A DNA stretch of 64,000 nt, from contig CAYZDJ010000004.1 in assembly GCA_964477265.1 (NCBI GenBank), positions 124,001-188,000 on the forward strand, written 5' to 3'. The notes beneath the pieces were generated by a model. It did no database searches and had not been told where the DNA came from. It was given only the letters and a program-made list of their open reading frames with translations. A program made the translations under genes and the position numbers. The DNA comes from CAIVPM01 sp964477265 (lineage in GTDB: Bacteria; Bacteroidota; Bacteroidia; Chitinophagales; Chitinophagaceae). Positions 17,871 to 27,700 of the stretch are shown piece after piece (the stretch's first letter is position 1; every line of letters starts with the position of its first letter).

Positions 17871-17899
17871 AAAGTATAGGTAAGAAAGTATTTCGAAAA

Positions 17900-18328
17900 T
17901 TACAACTCCTTTTCCATCACATAATGAGGAATAGAAACTTCCTCAAACTCGCCACCATTAATTTTATAACCCAGCCTTTCATAAAAGCCAACAGCCGTTT
18001 TTCGGGCGTGCATTTTTATTTTTTTATTGCCCATATCTCGTGCAATATTTTCAGCAAAATTCATCAACACTCTACCAATTCCTTTGCCTTGTAATCCATC
18101 TGCAACAGCCATTTGGCGAAGCCTTAAAGCGTCTTCTTCTGCTTTGGTAAGTAGGCAGCAACCTTCAAGTTTCTCATCATCAAAGCAGCCCATTAACACA
18201 TCTTCTTTTTCTTTTTCTAAATCATCAATTGTAAAAGTTAAGCCCAATGGTTTACGCAAAACATTATATCTAAGGTCAACCATTTGATGATATTCGGGCG
18301 AGCCGTGGTCAATAATTTTTAGTGCCAT
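17900..18328 (-). CDS. GNAT-family N-acetyltransferase
   Basis: About 142 residues from the preferred ATG at 18328 (MALKIIDHGSPEYH); a longer frame to 18364 adds twelve residues without family character. The GNAT core is clear: a strand-rich middle (CFDDEKLEGCCLL), the acetyl-CoA loop in RQMAVADGLQGKGIGRVLMNFAENIARD, and the C-terminal KTAVGFYERLGYKINGGEF motif. It transfers acetyl from acetyl-CoA to an amine; the acceptor is not identifiable. It stands alone, minus strand, convergent with the anti-sigma gene. Confidence 0.88.
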   Translation of the reverse strand: MALKIIDHGSPEYHQMVDLRYNVLRKPLGLTFTIDDLEKEKEDVLMGCFDDEKLEGCCLLTKAEEDALRLRQMAVADGLQGKGIGRVLMNFAENIARDMGNKKIKMHARKTAVGFYERLGYKINGGEFEEVSIPHYVMEKEL

Positions 18329-18658
18329 AAGGGTAGTCGTTAGAGGCACAATATACACAAACATTTTAAAAACTTTAACTTTTTACTTGTATTTTTGGCA
18401 AGTTGAGATAATTTTTTGGATACGAGCTGTAGAATAAGAAAAAAACTGAAGTGGCGACGCTCCGTTCAACTTTATATCTTTTATCATCTTTACTTGTATC
18501 GATTTTTATAATATAAGTTGTAAAATATTACTACATAAAATAGAAATAAAACCCAAATATTTCTATTGCTGCTGTGCAATAAATTCCTTCTCAACACAAT
18601 TGATTTTTGCCATAAAAGTCAATCAACATTAAATCATCAATAATAAATATTATTTAGA

Positions 18659-20122
18659 ATGGGCTGTGGAAGTTGTGGAACAGGTAAACCAAATGGTTGT
18701 AAAAGTAATGGAGGTTGCAGCACTGGAGGTTGCAATAGATTAAACGTTCACGATTGGTTGCGTAACCTGCCTTTCAGCGATCCTGAAAGCACTTGTAAAA
18801 TTGTTGAAGTAAGTTTTAAACAAGGCTCTCGCAAAGAGTTTTTTAGAAATCCAACATTTGAATATTTCGACAAAGGAACTTATATAACTGTAGAAGGAGT
18901 AAATGGATTTGACGTAGGGCAAGTTTCTTTAAGTGGAGAATTGGTAAGATTGCAATTAAAAAAAGCAGGATTAAAAGAAGATAATCCCGACATTAAAAAA
19001 GTGCTTAGAAAAAGTAGTGACAGAGATTTAGAATTGTACCAAATTAATAAAGACAGAGAACCAAGTGTACAAGCCAAAAGCCGCGAATTTGCTAGAAATT
19101 TAAAACTACAAATGAAGTTGAGCGAAGTAGAAATACAAGCTGATGGCAAAAAGGCAACATTCTTTTATACTGCAGATGACAGAGTGGACTTTAGAGAATT
19201 GATAAGATTTTTTGCTACAGAGTTTAAGCTAAAGGTTGAGATGAAACAAATTGGCATCAGGCAGGAAGCTGCAAAAGTGGGTGGCATTGGTAGTTGTGGA
19301 AGAGAGCTATGCTGCAGCACCTGGTTACACGATTTTAAAAGCGTAAATACTACAGCTGCACGTTATCAAAATTTATCTATTAATCAAACAAAATTAAGTG
19401 GGCAATGTGGGCGATTGAAATGCTGTTTAAACTATGAACTAGATACTTATTTAGATGCTTTGCAACATTTTCCTGATAATGCAGATAGTATAGAAATACA
19501 ACGTGGCACTGCATTTTTGGTAAAAAAAGATATATTTAAAAACCTGATGTGGTATGCTGTGCAAGGCAGCACCAAACACTATCCTTTAACACTGGAAAGA
19601 GTTAAAGAAATAAAAGACCTAAATAAAAAAGGAGTTAAGCCAGAAGAGTTGCAGGCTGTAGAAATTGTAAATACAAAAGTAAAAGATACTGAGCCTGAAT
19701 TTGTAGAACTTGTAGGGCAAATTAGTTTGCGTAGTTTAGAAAGAAATGATAAACGTAGAAGAGATAAGCAACGCAGCCAACAACAAAATAATAACAGAAG
19801 GGAAGCCTCTCAAAACCCAGAGCAAAGACCACCAATAAATCAACAGCAACGTAGCCAACAGCAAAATAATAATAGAAGGGAACCATCGCAAAACCCAGAG
19901 CAAAGGCCACCAATAAATCAACAACAACGTGGACAGCAACAAAAAACTGCACCACCTGAAAAACGTGAGCCACAGCAGAATGTAAATAATGCCAGGCCCC
20001 CACAAAATAACCAGCAGCAAAACAATAATAACAGAAGAAACTTTAACAATAGAAACAGTGGCAATAGCAGGAATAATCCAAACCAGCAAAAGCCACCACA
20101 ACAAGATAAAAGCGAAAGTTAA
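18659..20122 (+). CDS. ricT: PSP1-domain protein, RicT-like
   Basis: 487 residues. A Cys/Gly-rich start (MGCGSCGTGKPNGCKSN) is followed by the PSP1 core, with the conserved RVDFRELIRFFATEF segment and the Cys motifs GRELCCSTWL and GQCGRLKCCLNYE. These cysteines are those that bind iron-sulfur clusters in Bacillus RicT, a partner of RNase Y. The C-terminal part, from about residue 370, is a Q/N/R-rich tail with two 26-residue repeats, likely disordered and possibly RNA-binding. Whether the family keeps the RicT role in Bacteroidota is unproven. It is transcribed alone. Confidence 0.85.
   Translation: MGCGSCGTGKPNGCKSNGGCSTGGCNRLNVHDWLRNLPFSDPESTCKIVEVSFKQGSRKEFFRNPTFEYFDKGTYITVEGVNGFDVGQVSLSGELVRLQLKKAGLKEDNPDIKKVLRKSSDRDLELYQINKDREPSVQAKSREFARNLKLQMKLSEVEIQADGKKATFFYTADDRVDFRELIRFFATEFKLKVEMKQIGIRQEAAKVGGIGSCGRELCCSTWLHDFKSVNTTAARYQNLSINQTKLSGQCGRLKCCLNYELDTYLDALQHFPDNADSIEIQRGTAFLVKKDIFKNLMWYAVQGSTKHYPLTLERVKEIKDLNKKGVKPEELQAVEIVNTKVKDTEPEFVELVGQISLRSLERNDKRRRDKQRSQQQNNNRREASQNPEQRPPINQQQRSQQQNNNRREPSQNPEQRPPINQQQRGQQQKTAPPEKREPQQNVNNARPPQNNQQQNNNNRRNFNNRNSGNSRNNPNQQKPPQQDKSES
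19772..19927. repeat. Two tandem 78-bp repeats inside the RicT-like gene
   Basis: Units 19772-19849 and 19850-19927 are direct, in-frame copies of 78 bp (26 codons), with a degenerate third unit beginning at 19928. The units begin RSQQQNNNRRE and RSQQQNNNRRE, and both end PPINQQQ. They differ at a few positions, including Ala versus Pro after RRE. Confidence 0.85.
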
Positions 20123-20134
20123 AACAAGCAGTGC

Positions 20135-21064
20135 TTAACTTTCTACAGGTGCATTTAAAATATCTTTTTCAGTGTTTTTCTTAAAGCTTTTATTTACCAG
20201 AAACACGCCTGTTAAAGTAATAATAGAACCAAAAATAATGATTGTGCTTAAATGCTCGTGTAGCATTATAGAGCCTGTAACCATTGCCACTATTGGGTTT
20301 ATGTAAGCATACATAACTGCTATAGCTGGATTTAAATGTTTCATGGTGTACATAAAAGCCATCATAGCTATTAATGAGCCTGCAATAATTAAATATATTA
20401 AAGCCACTACAGATTGTGCAGGAATTGATGATAGCATTACCGGTTTTTCAAAACCCAGGCTTAATAAAAAGCATACCACAAAGCTTATCAGCATTTGCCA
20501 ACCCATACTGTAATACGAATTCATTTTAATATACTTTTTTGCAATAAGCACACTACTACAGCTCCACGATAGCATAGCAATTACAGACAAGCTTAAGCCC
20601 AATAAATAATGATCTAACTTGGTTGAAAAAGCGTTGTTGTAAAACACCATTACAATGCCACCAATGCCCAATGCAATACCAATAATGGTTATTCTGTTAA
20701 TGTTTTTATTGTGGTAAAAAAAGTACTCAATAAGCACTACGCTTAATGGATACAAAGCACCAATTAATGCACCCAAACCACTCGAAATATATTTTAAACT
20801 CCAGGTGCTTAAAGCATTTGCCATTACAAAGCTTAATGTGCCCAATAGCAACAGCTTTTTAAATTGCTGCCATGTTGGTAATTGTTCTTTTTTAAAAAGC
20901 AAAAAGAATAAAACAAATATTGACCCAGAAGTAATATGCCTTATTGCAGCTAATTGAAATGGAGGAATGCCTTTTACTGCATACTTCATGGCAACCCATG
21001 TGGTGCCCCAAACAATGCTGGTAATGCACAGTGCTATGTATGCTTTGTTTTTAGTAGAAGGCAT
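20135..21064 (-). CDS. EamA-family (DMT) transporter
   Basis: A 309-residue inner-membrane protein with about ten predicted transmembrane helices in two EamA repeats. The first repeat has the conserved SIVWGTTWVAMKYAVKGIPPFQLAAIRH start, and the second contains SLSVIAMLSWSCSSVLIAKKY and LIYLIIAGSLIAMMAFMYTMKHLNPAIAVMYAYINPIVAM. The family exports or takes up small metabolites, and the substrate cannot be read from sequence. It is divergent from the SnoaL-like gene and converges on the RicT-like gene, 12 bases away. Confidence 0.92.
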   Translation of the reverse strand: MPSTKNKAYIALCITSIVWGTTWVAMKYAVKGIPPFQLAAIRHITSGSIFVLFFLLFKKEQLPTWQQFKKLLLLGTLSFVMANALSTWSLKYISSGLGALIGALYPLSVVLIEYFFYHNKNINRITIIGIALGIGGIVMVFYNNAFSTKLDHYLLGLSLSVIAMLSWSCSSVLIAKKYIKMNSYYSMGWQMLISFVVCFLLSLGFEKPVMLSSIPAQSVVALIYLIIAGSLIAMMAFMYTMKHLNPAIAVMYAYINPIVAMVTGSIMLHEHLSTIIIFGSIITLTGVFLVNKSFKKNTEKDILNAPVES

Positions 21065-21226
21065 TTGATTTAACTTATTAGCAAATATTAAAACTATAAT
21101 TTAGTTTTTGTAGAATATAGTTATGAAAGTGTAATACCAATAAAGCCTGAAACCATAACCACTCTTAAAAAATAGTATTTACCTGTATTAAATTCTCCTA
21201 CATTCATTTTCTAAATTTTTTTTTAT

Positions 21227-21583
21227 ATGACAACACAAGAAGTTGCAAATCGCTTTAACGAACTAAACCAAAGTGGTCGTTGGGATTTAATTGTTGATGA
21301 ATTATACCACCAAGATTGTGAAAGCATTGAGCCTGCACATGCACAAGGGCTTAAGAATGTAAAAGGCATTGATGCTATCAGAGAAAAAGGTGCAAACTTT
21401 AATGCTATGATTGCTGAAATGCATGGTGGTTACTGCACTCCACCTGTTGTTGGTGGTAATTTTTTTAGTGTAGGTATGGGCTTAGATGTTACAATGAAAG
21501 AAGGTGGCAGAATGAATATGGATGAAATTGCTGTGTATGAAGTAAAGGATGGTAAGATTGTGAAAGAACAATTTTTCTTTTAG
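21227..21583 (+). CDS. SnoaL/NTF2-like fold protein
   Basis: A 118-residue single-domain protein with the SnoaL-like pattern: an N-terminal helix (EVANRFNELNQSGRWDLIVDELYHQDCESIEP), GIDAIREKG, and a C-terminal sheet ending KVKDG-type, KIVKEQFFF. The fold includes small isomerases, hydrolases and non-catalytic binders, so no reaction is assigned. It is followed by a strong terminator and is divergent from the EamA gene. Confidence 0.85.
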   Translation: MTTQEVANRFNELNQSGRWDLIVDELYHQDCESIEPAHAQGLKNVKGIDAIREKGANFNAMIAEMHGGYCTPPVVGGNFFSVGMGLDVTMKEGGRMNMDEIAVYEVKDGKIVKEQFFF

Positions 21584-21608
21584 ACGATTGGTTTTGCTAA
21601 AGTTAGTG

Positions 21609-21637
21609 AGGCGATATCCTAAATATCGCCTTTTTTG
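21609..21637 (+). terminator. Terminator after the SnoaL-like gene
   Basis: A perfect 9-bp stem AGGCGATAT/ATATCGCCT with a five-base loop runs into TTTTTTG, 26 bases after the stop codon. Confidence 0.92.
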
Positions 21638-21702
21638 TTTATGATTTCTGAGATATAAATCATAAACTAATTTGCAAATCCTAAATCAAAAATTGTAAAT
21701 CT

Positions 21703-24645
21703 TTAATGTGCATCCAGCCAATTACTACCCATTCCCAATTCTGCTTCAACTGGCACATCATTAGGCAAAGGCAATGCTGTTTTCATTCCTTCTAAAATCA
21801 ACGGCTTCAATACTTCCAGCTCTTCTGGTACAGCATCAAAAACAAGCTCATCGTGTACCTGCAAAATCATTTTGCTTTGCAGCTTTTCCTTTTCAAGCTG
21901 TACTTGTATTTTAATCATTGCCAGCTTTATCATATCAGCAGCAGTACCTTGAATGGGTGAGTTGATAGCATTGCGTTCAGCAAAGCCACGCACAGTAAAG
22001 TTGGATGAATTAATATCTCTTAACCAACGTTTTCTTCCCATTAAAGTTTCAACATATCCATTCTCTCTTGCAAAGTTGATGGTGTCGTCCATATACTTTT
22101 GAATGCTGGCAAATTCACGTTTATAGTTATCAATAATTTCCTTGGCTTCTGTTCTACTAATGCCCAAATTATCTGCCAATCCAAATGCACCTTGACCATA
22201 AATAATTCCAAAGTTTACACTCTTTGCTTTGTAACGCATCTCTTTGCTCACAAGGCTTTCAGCCAATCCATACACTTTTGCAGCAGTTGCTGTGTGAATG
22301 TCTTTTCCTTGTCTAAAAGCTTCACACATATTTGGGTCGCCACTTATTGCAGCAACAATTCTTAACTCAATTTGAGAGTAATCGGCACTAATTAAAATTC
22401 TATTTTTTTCTCGTGGAATAAATGCTTTTCTTATTTCTCTTCCTTTGTCTGTACGAATAGGAATGTTTTGCAAATTTGGATTGTTGCTGCTCAATCTTCC
22501 TGTAACTGCAACAGCCTGTGCATAGCTTGTATGCACACGACCTGTTTTGCTGTTAATCATTTGTGGCAAAGCATCTACATAAGTTGACTTTAATTTACTC
22601 AACTCTCTAAACACCAAAATATCATCTACAATTTGATGTCCTTTAACAGCCAATTTTTGCAACACATCTTCGCCAGTTTGATATTGTCCTGTTTTGGTTT
22701 TTTTGGCACTGCTATCCAATTGCAATTTATCAAACAACACTTCGCCCAATTGTTTTGGCGATGCTAAATTAAATTTTACACCAGCTTGCAAATACACACT
22801 TTCTTCGGCTTTTTTAATATCACGTTCAAGCTCTTTGCTATAATCATTTAAGAAGTTTACATCAATCTTAATTCCTTCAAATTCCATTGCTGTCAATACT
22901 TTCACCAATGGATTCTCTACTTCATTAAACACTTTCTCAACTTCTTTTTCTTTTAATAAAGGAAAGAGTTTATGTTTTAATTGAAGTGTAATATCAGCAT
23001 CTTCAGCAGCATAGTCTTTTACTTTTTCCACTTCAACATCTCTCATATTTCCTCGTTGTGGAATTAAACCCAACTCACCAATTTTATTGTTTGATGTCTT
23101 GCGAGTTTTCTTGCCAATTAATTCATCAATATGTATTGGTTCGTAGTTTAAAAATTGTTGGCTCAAAGCATCCATACTTCTCTTGCCTTCTGGCTCAACC
23201 ACATAGTGCATCAGCATTGTATCGCAAATGTTTCCTTTCAATTCAACATCATACCACTTCAACACCAACATATCATATTTAAGGTTTTGCCCAACCCAAA
23301 CTTTAGTTTCATCGTTAAATAAATTCTCAAAATGCTTTAACAAATTTCTCGTTTCTTGTTGGTCGTTGGGGCAAGGAACATAGTAAGCTTCGTGTGGTGT
23401 AATGGCAAAACTCATTCCCACAAGTTCAGCTTCATTTGCATCAATATGTGTGGTTTCAGTATCAAAGCAAATCTCTGTTTGGTTAATTAGTTTATTGATT
23501 AATTCGTTAATTAGTTCTGGTGTATTAATTAAGTGATAAGTGTGTTCAACATCATTTATTCCTTTGAAACCATTGCCACTGGTGGTTTCTTCAATCCCCC
23601 CTTCGGGGGGTGGGGGGGCTGCTACGTTTTGTAAGAATGAAGGCAATGCAACAGAGCCGTGTCTATCAGCATTTTCAATATTAGTTTCACTGCTATGTTT
23701 TGCACTTTTTTTATTAGTTGATGATTGTGCAATAGGATTACCAAACAAATCTTTTTGCTCTTCAACTTTTGCAGTATCTGTAAATAATCTTTTTGAAAGT
23801 GTTCTAAATTCCAACTCATTAAACACTTCTTGTAAAGCATCTTTATTCCATTCTGTAAGTTTAAAATTTTCTTCGTGAAACTCAACAGGCACATCAGTTA
23901 TAATAGTTGCTAGCATCTTGCTCATTATGGCATCTTCAACTCCAGCTTTTACTTTTTCACCTAATGCACCTTTTATGTTTTCTCTATTTTCTAAAACACC
24001 TTCAAGCGTATCATATTCCTTCAACAACTTGGCAGCAGTTTTTTCGCCCACACCTTTAATACCTGGAATATTATCCACTGCATCACCCATCAATCCTAAA
24101 ATATCTATTACCTGGTCAACACGTTCAATATCCCATTTTTCACACACTTCTTTTGGTCCTAAAATTTCAACATCGCCACCACCATAACTTGGTTTATACA
24201 TATAAATTCCATCTCTTACCAATTGTCCATAATCTTTATCTGGCGTAACCATAAATACTTCATAGCCTGCATCGTGAGCTTCCCAAGCCAATGTGCCAAT
24301 TACATCATCTGCTTCATATCCTTCAACCCCAACAACTGGAATATTAAAAGCTTCAATAATTTTCTTAATATCTGGCACAGCAGCTCTTATGTCTTCTGGT
24401 GTTTCCTGACGATTTGCTTTATAAAATTCATATTTTTCATCACGAACAGTTGGTCCACTTACATCAAAACACACAGCCAAATGCGTTGGCTTTTCTTTAT
24501 TAATTAATTCTAATAAAGTATTGGTAAAACCAAACTGTGCATTGGTGTTTTTGCCTTTGCTTGTTATGCGTGGATTACGAATTAAAGCATAATAAGCACG
24601 AAATATTAAAGCATAAGCATCGAGTAGAAATAGTTTTTTTTCCAT
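21703..24645 (-). CDS. polA: DNA polymerase I
   Basis: About 980 residues from the ATG at 24645 (MEKKLFLLDAYALIFRAYYAL); the frame upstream to 24690 lies in a repeat. The order is 5'-3' exonuclease (about 1-300), a 3'-5' exonuclease-like domain with DTETT near 395 (catalytic acids present), and the polymerase domain with DYSQIELR near 753 and VHDELVFD near 931. The linker between the exonucleases (about 330-390) is odd: residues 341-352 (AAPPPPEGGIEE) are the translation of a GC-rich palindrome, and 371-388 (PELINELINKLIN) of an AT-rich near-tandem repeat. Both keep the frame and should fall outside the catalytic folds. The gene is monocistronic. Confidence 0.95.
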   Translation of the reverse strand: MEKKLFLLDAYALIFRAYYALIRNPRITSKGKNTNAQFGFTNTLLELINKEKPTHLAVCFDVSGPTVRDEKYEFYKANRQETPEDIRAAVPDIKKIIEAFNIPVVGVEGYEADDVIGTLAWEAHDAGYEVFMVTPDKDYGQLVRDGIYMYKPSYGGGDVEILGPKEVCEKWDIERVDQVIDILGLMGDAVDNIPGIKGVGEKTAAKLLKEYDTLEGVLENRENIKGALGEKVKAGVEDAIMSKMLATIITDVPVEFHEENFKLTEWNKDALQEVFNELEFRTLSKRLFTDTAKVEEQKDLFGNPIAQSSTNKKSAKHSSETNIENADRHGSVALPSFLQNVAAPPPPEGGIEETTSGNGFKGINDVEHTYHLINTPELINELINKLINQTEICFDTETTHIDANEAELVGMSFAITPHEAYYVPCPNDQQETRNLLKHFENLFNDETKVWVGQNLKYDMLVLKWYDVELKGNICDTMLMHYVVEPEGKRSMDALSQQFLNYEPIHIDELIGKKTRKTSNNKIGELGLIPQRGNMRDVEVEKVKDYAAEDADITLQLKHKLFPLLKEKEVEKVFNEVENPLVKVLTAMEFEGIKIDVNFLNDYSKELERDIKKAEESVYLQAGVKFNLASPKQLGEVLFDKLQLDSSAKKTKTGQYQTGEDVLQKLAVKGHQIVDDILVFRELSKLKSTYVDALPQMINSKTGRVHTSYAQAVAVTGRLSSNNPNLQNIPIRTDKGREIRKAFIPREKNRILISADYSQIELRIVAAISGDPNMCEAFRQGKDIHTATAAKVYGLAESLVSKEMRYKAKSVNFGIIYGQGAFGLADNLGISRTEAKEIIDNYKREFASIQKYMDDTINFARENGYVETLMGRKRWLRDINSSNFTVRGFAERNAINSPIQGTAADMIKLAMIKIQVQLEKEKLQSKMILQVHDELVFDAVPEELEVLKPLILEGMKTALPLPNDVPVEAELGMGSNWLDAH
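23482..23533. repeat. AT-rich near-tandem repeat translated in polA
   Basis: TTAATTAG, TTGATTAATTCG and ATTAATTAAG-type words recur with imperfect 9-12 base spacing. On the coding strand they give PELINELINKLIN in the inter-exonuclease linker. Confidence 0.65.
23591..23622. repeat. GC-rich palindrome inserted in frame in polA
   Basis: CCCCCC (23596-23601), TTC, GGGGGG (23605-23610), then T and a further G7. It stands out strongly from the AT-rich surroundings. On the coding strand it encodes AAPPPPEGGIE. It aligns with the repeats at 59532-59558 and 39826-39857. Confidence 0.8.
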
Positions 24646-24707
24646 ATAGTTTTTTGTTTCACGCAAAGAGGCAAAGAAGCTAAGACGCAAAGGTTTAAAT
24701 TTTTATT

Positions 24708-24785
24708 CACCACATAAGCATATAAGACACATAGAACTTATTAAGTATTTATATATAAACTATGTGCCTATGTTTCTATGTGGTG
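24708..24785. repeat. Palindromic repeat downstream of the 1146-aa gene
   Basis: Ends CACCACATA and TATGTGGTG are inverted repeats, and the interior also pairs partially (GACACATAG with CTATGTGCC). A separate CGCAAAG-rich repeat lies at about 24658-24692, between it and polA. Confidence 0.65.
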
Positions 24786-24787
24786 TA

Positions 24788-27700
24788 TTATTCAACAAGA
24801 TTGCAAATATTCAATTCTTCTTTTGTTGGTGCAGTTATTAAATATTTTTGGCTGCTCATTATTTTTTGAACCAAACCCACAACCCTGCTTTTATAATTGG
24901 TTTTGCTGGCTGGCACAACCTTATTGCCACAACTATAATAAACATATTGCAAAGCATCTTCACTGGCATCGTAATGCCCATCTTCATCATACACAATAAA
25001 ATTATCTTTATCTATTGGAATGTAGGTGTAGAGAGGCTTGCGAGCAATAATATCATAGAAATAATAAGCATTGTTTTTATAATAAGTAATCACTAAACCA
25101 TCTACAGAACATTCAAATTTTTCAACAAACTTGCTATCTGGAATAATATAATGTTTACCCGTTAAAATATTTGTAACCTCCAATCCATTTTGCGTAATAA
25201 GCAACCAAACACTATCGTTGCATTTTCTTAATTCAATATTGCTAAACAGTTTATGTTGTTCATCTCTAAATACATTTACCATTTTAAATAGTCGAATTTG
25301 TTTGCCTGTTGTTAAATTATAAACTCTGAAAATTAAATTATTTTGTATTCCTGTATCCTTACTACAACAGACAAGTAAGTTTCGCTTTTCACTTAAATAT
25401 TTTATTTCAGGATAGTTAATATTTTTAAAAGTGTTTTCCCAAACTGTTTTATTTGCCCTATAATTTATAAACTTTATCGAAGAGTTATTTGTTGCATGCA
25501 ACAAGCAATGAATACTATCCGATAAAACATAAATTGTAGTGTCGTAACTATCAGTATATTGAAAATAATTGCAATCTGCATTTTCATTTTTAATAAAAAA
25601 GGTTCTTTTTTCTTTGAACGGTTTAAACAAACTATTCGACAGATACCAAACAACTTCCTCGTTTTCTTTTAAAGTATCAAACTGTGATACATAAATTAGC
25701 GAATCATCGCTTCTTAAATAATTAAATGCTTCGTAAGTACTGGTTTTTCCGTGGCTGGCAGAATAGGAAGTTTTTATTAACCTTCTATTTTGCCAGAAAT
25801 AATAATCTATTCCATAATTATTCCATCCATAATAATTATTACTACTATAATATTTATTAATGCCTTCCAATAGATTTAAATTTTTATACCAACCAGTTTT
25901 ATAATTTATCAATAGATTGTTCATTATTATATAGTCATTATTTGTTTTACTTGTTGTTTTATTAAATAAGTTGTTTGAAAAATTTAAGTGTTGTTGCATT
26001 TTAATGGCTAATGCAAGAGAGTCAGTTTTTAGAATTGAATCTTTAATATGGCTTTCATAAGTATTATTGGTAATTTTTAAAATTTGAAAAGTAGTAGTAT
26101 CAATTTTTTCGATAGTATCTTTTCTTAGTAATGCTAATTTATTATCAATAATGTTTATGTGTGTTTTTGTTTTTACCTTGTACACATAATTAAACAAACT
26201 ACAACTGACAACCAACGTATCATTATTATAATTACAAGAAAGTACTTTTTCACTTAGCTTTAAGCTAAATAATTCTTTATTCTCTTTAACATAAAAAACA
26301 GAAATTGAGCTATCCGAAAAACAAGTTGATACATAATTAGAATCAGCAGAAAAAGAAGAAAACTGATAGGCTGTATCTGTTTTAGGTAAATAAGGTTTAC
26401 ATGTTTTCAAATTATATAAAATGTTGGCATAACTACTGTTTCGATTGTATTTGTCTTTTTCAAAAATTATAACACTATCACCAATAACAAAGGGTTTTAT
26501 GAAATCGTTGGGGTAATTATAAAATATTCTATCACCAATGTGCACAAAATCAGGTTCAATTTTTTTTAGTGTTTTTAAATCAAATGCTATTAAATTGTAA
26601 AACGATGTAACCTCTTCTTGTGATGTGTCATTTGTAATATAGCCTATGTAAAGTTTTCCAAATTTTTTGTATAGCAAATCCAGTTCATAAAGCCCATCTT
26701 TTAAATCTATTAATACTCGCTTGTTTTTTACGTCCCAAATTCTATATACCGAATCTCTAAAGGCTGTATTGCCTTTGTACCAGGCTTCTTGTTTATACTG
26801 TATTTTTTCAGCAATAAAATCAATATCTGTTGTTGTTGAAATAATTTCATTTCCATTAGTTAATGAGAATATTTTTTTCTTGGTTTCAAGAGAATAAAAA
26901 TTATATTCTGTTTTTCCTGACCGTTTATGCAGGCAAACAATTTTTTTAGTAGGATTTATAGATACATCTTCTTGTAAATGAAGTTTTAAATTCATCAATT
27001 CTTTTTTCGTAGCAAAATCATAAATTCTACACGTAGCTATATCTCTAAATGAAACATAAAAATTATCGCCATATCTGGCGGAATTATCAACAGTAATTAT
27101 GGAATCATATACAAGCAGTAGGTTAGCGTTTTTATACTTTACAAACTCCTTCCCTTTTAATACAAAATTTGTTTTCCCTTTTATAAAGTCAAAAAAATAC
27201 AAACTATCATTTGTACCGGCTATAAATAAATTTATTGAGTCTTTTGCCGATTCAGGATAATTGGCTGTTCTAAAATAAAATGGTTTAGGGGCAGCCACTT
27301 CAAAATCAATTTTACCATCAAAAACAAACTCTGGCTTGCAGGTAAGTAAGTTTATTATGTAAGACTTTTCTACAGAACTAACAATTGCATATTTTGTATC
27401 TACAGAATCATTTGTGTTTTGAATGTAATTCTTCTTATGAAAATTGTATTGCAAAACTTTACCATTATATGTTTTTAAAAGCTTTCCAGTTGCCAAATCG
27501 TGTATGTAAAAATCATCGTAATAATTTGTTGTAAAGAATATTTTACTATGGGTTGTATCAATATCATGAAAGTATTTATCTAATCTATTCTCAATTTTTT
27601 TTGTTGTAATATTATACCAACTTGCGTGTCCCATATGTCCTTTTAAAATTAAGACATAAAAATCATTTTTTCTGACAACATAGTTTACGCCCAAGCTGAG

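Larger units (their letters stand above)
17515..17899. other. Gene-free spacer of 385 bp with a hairpin and a palindromic repeat
   Basis: Between the anti-sigma stop and the convergent GNAT gene. It carries a hairpin at 17739-17766 and a palindromic repeat at 17784-17870 (both listed). A GGCGTTAGCACC-type stretch near 17565-17580 recurs loosely near 18452-18472. No ORF stands out; a small RNA ending at the hairpin is possible but unsupported. Confidence 0.5.

Noticed and set aside
19736..20104. Hydrophobic antisense reading frames opposite the RicT-like tail
   Set aside because: They are reverse translations of the Q/N-rich tandem repeat and not genes.
23591..23622. Sequencing or assembly error in polA at the G/C runs
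   Set aside because: The frame is intact on both sides and similar elements are translated in two other genes, although homopolymer length errors cannot be excluded.
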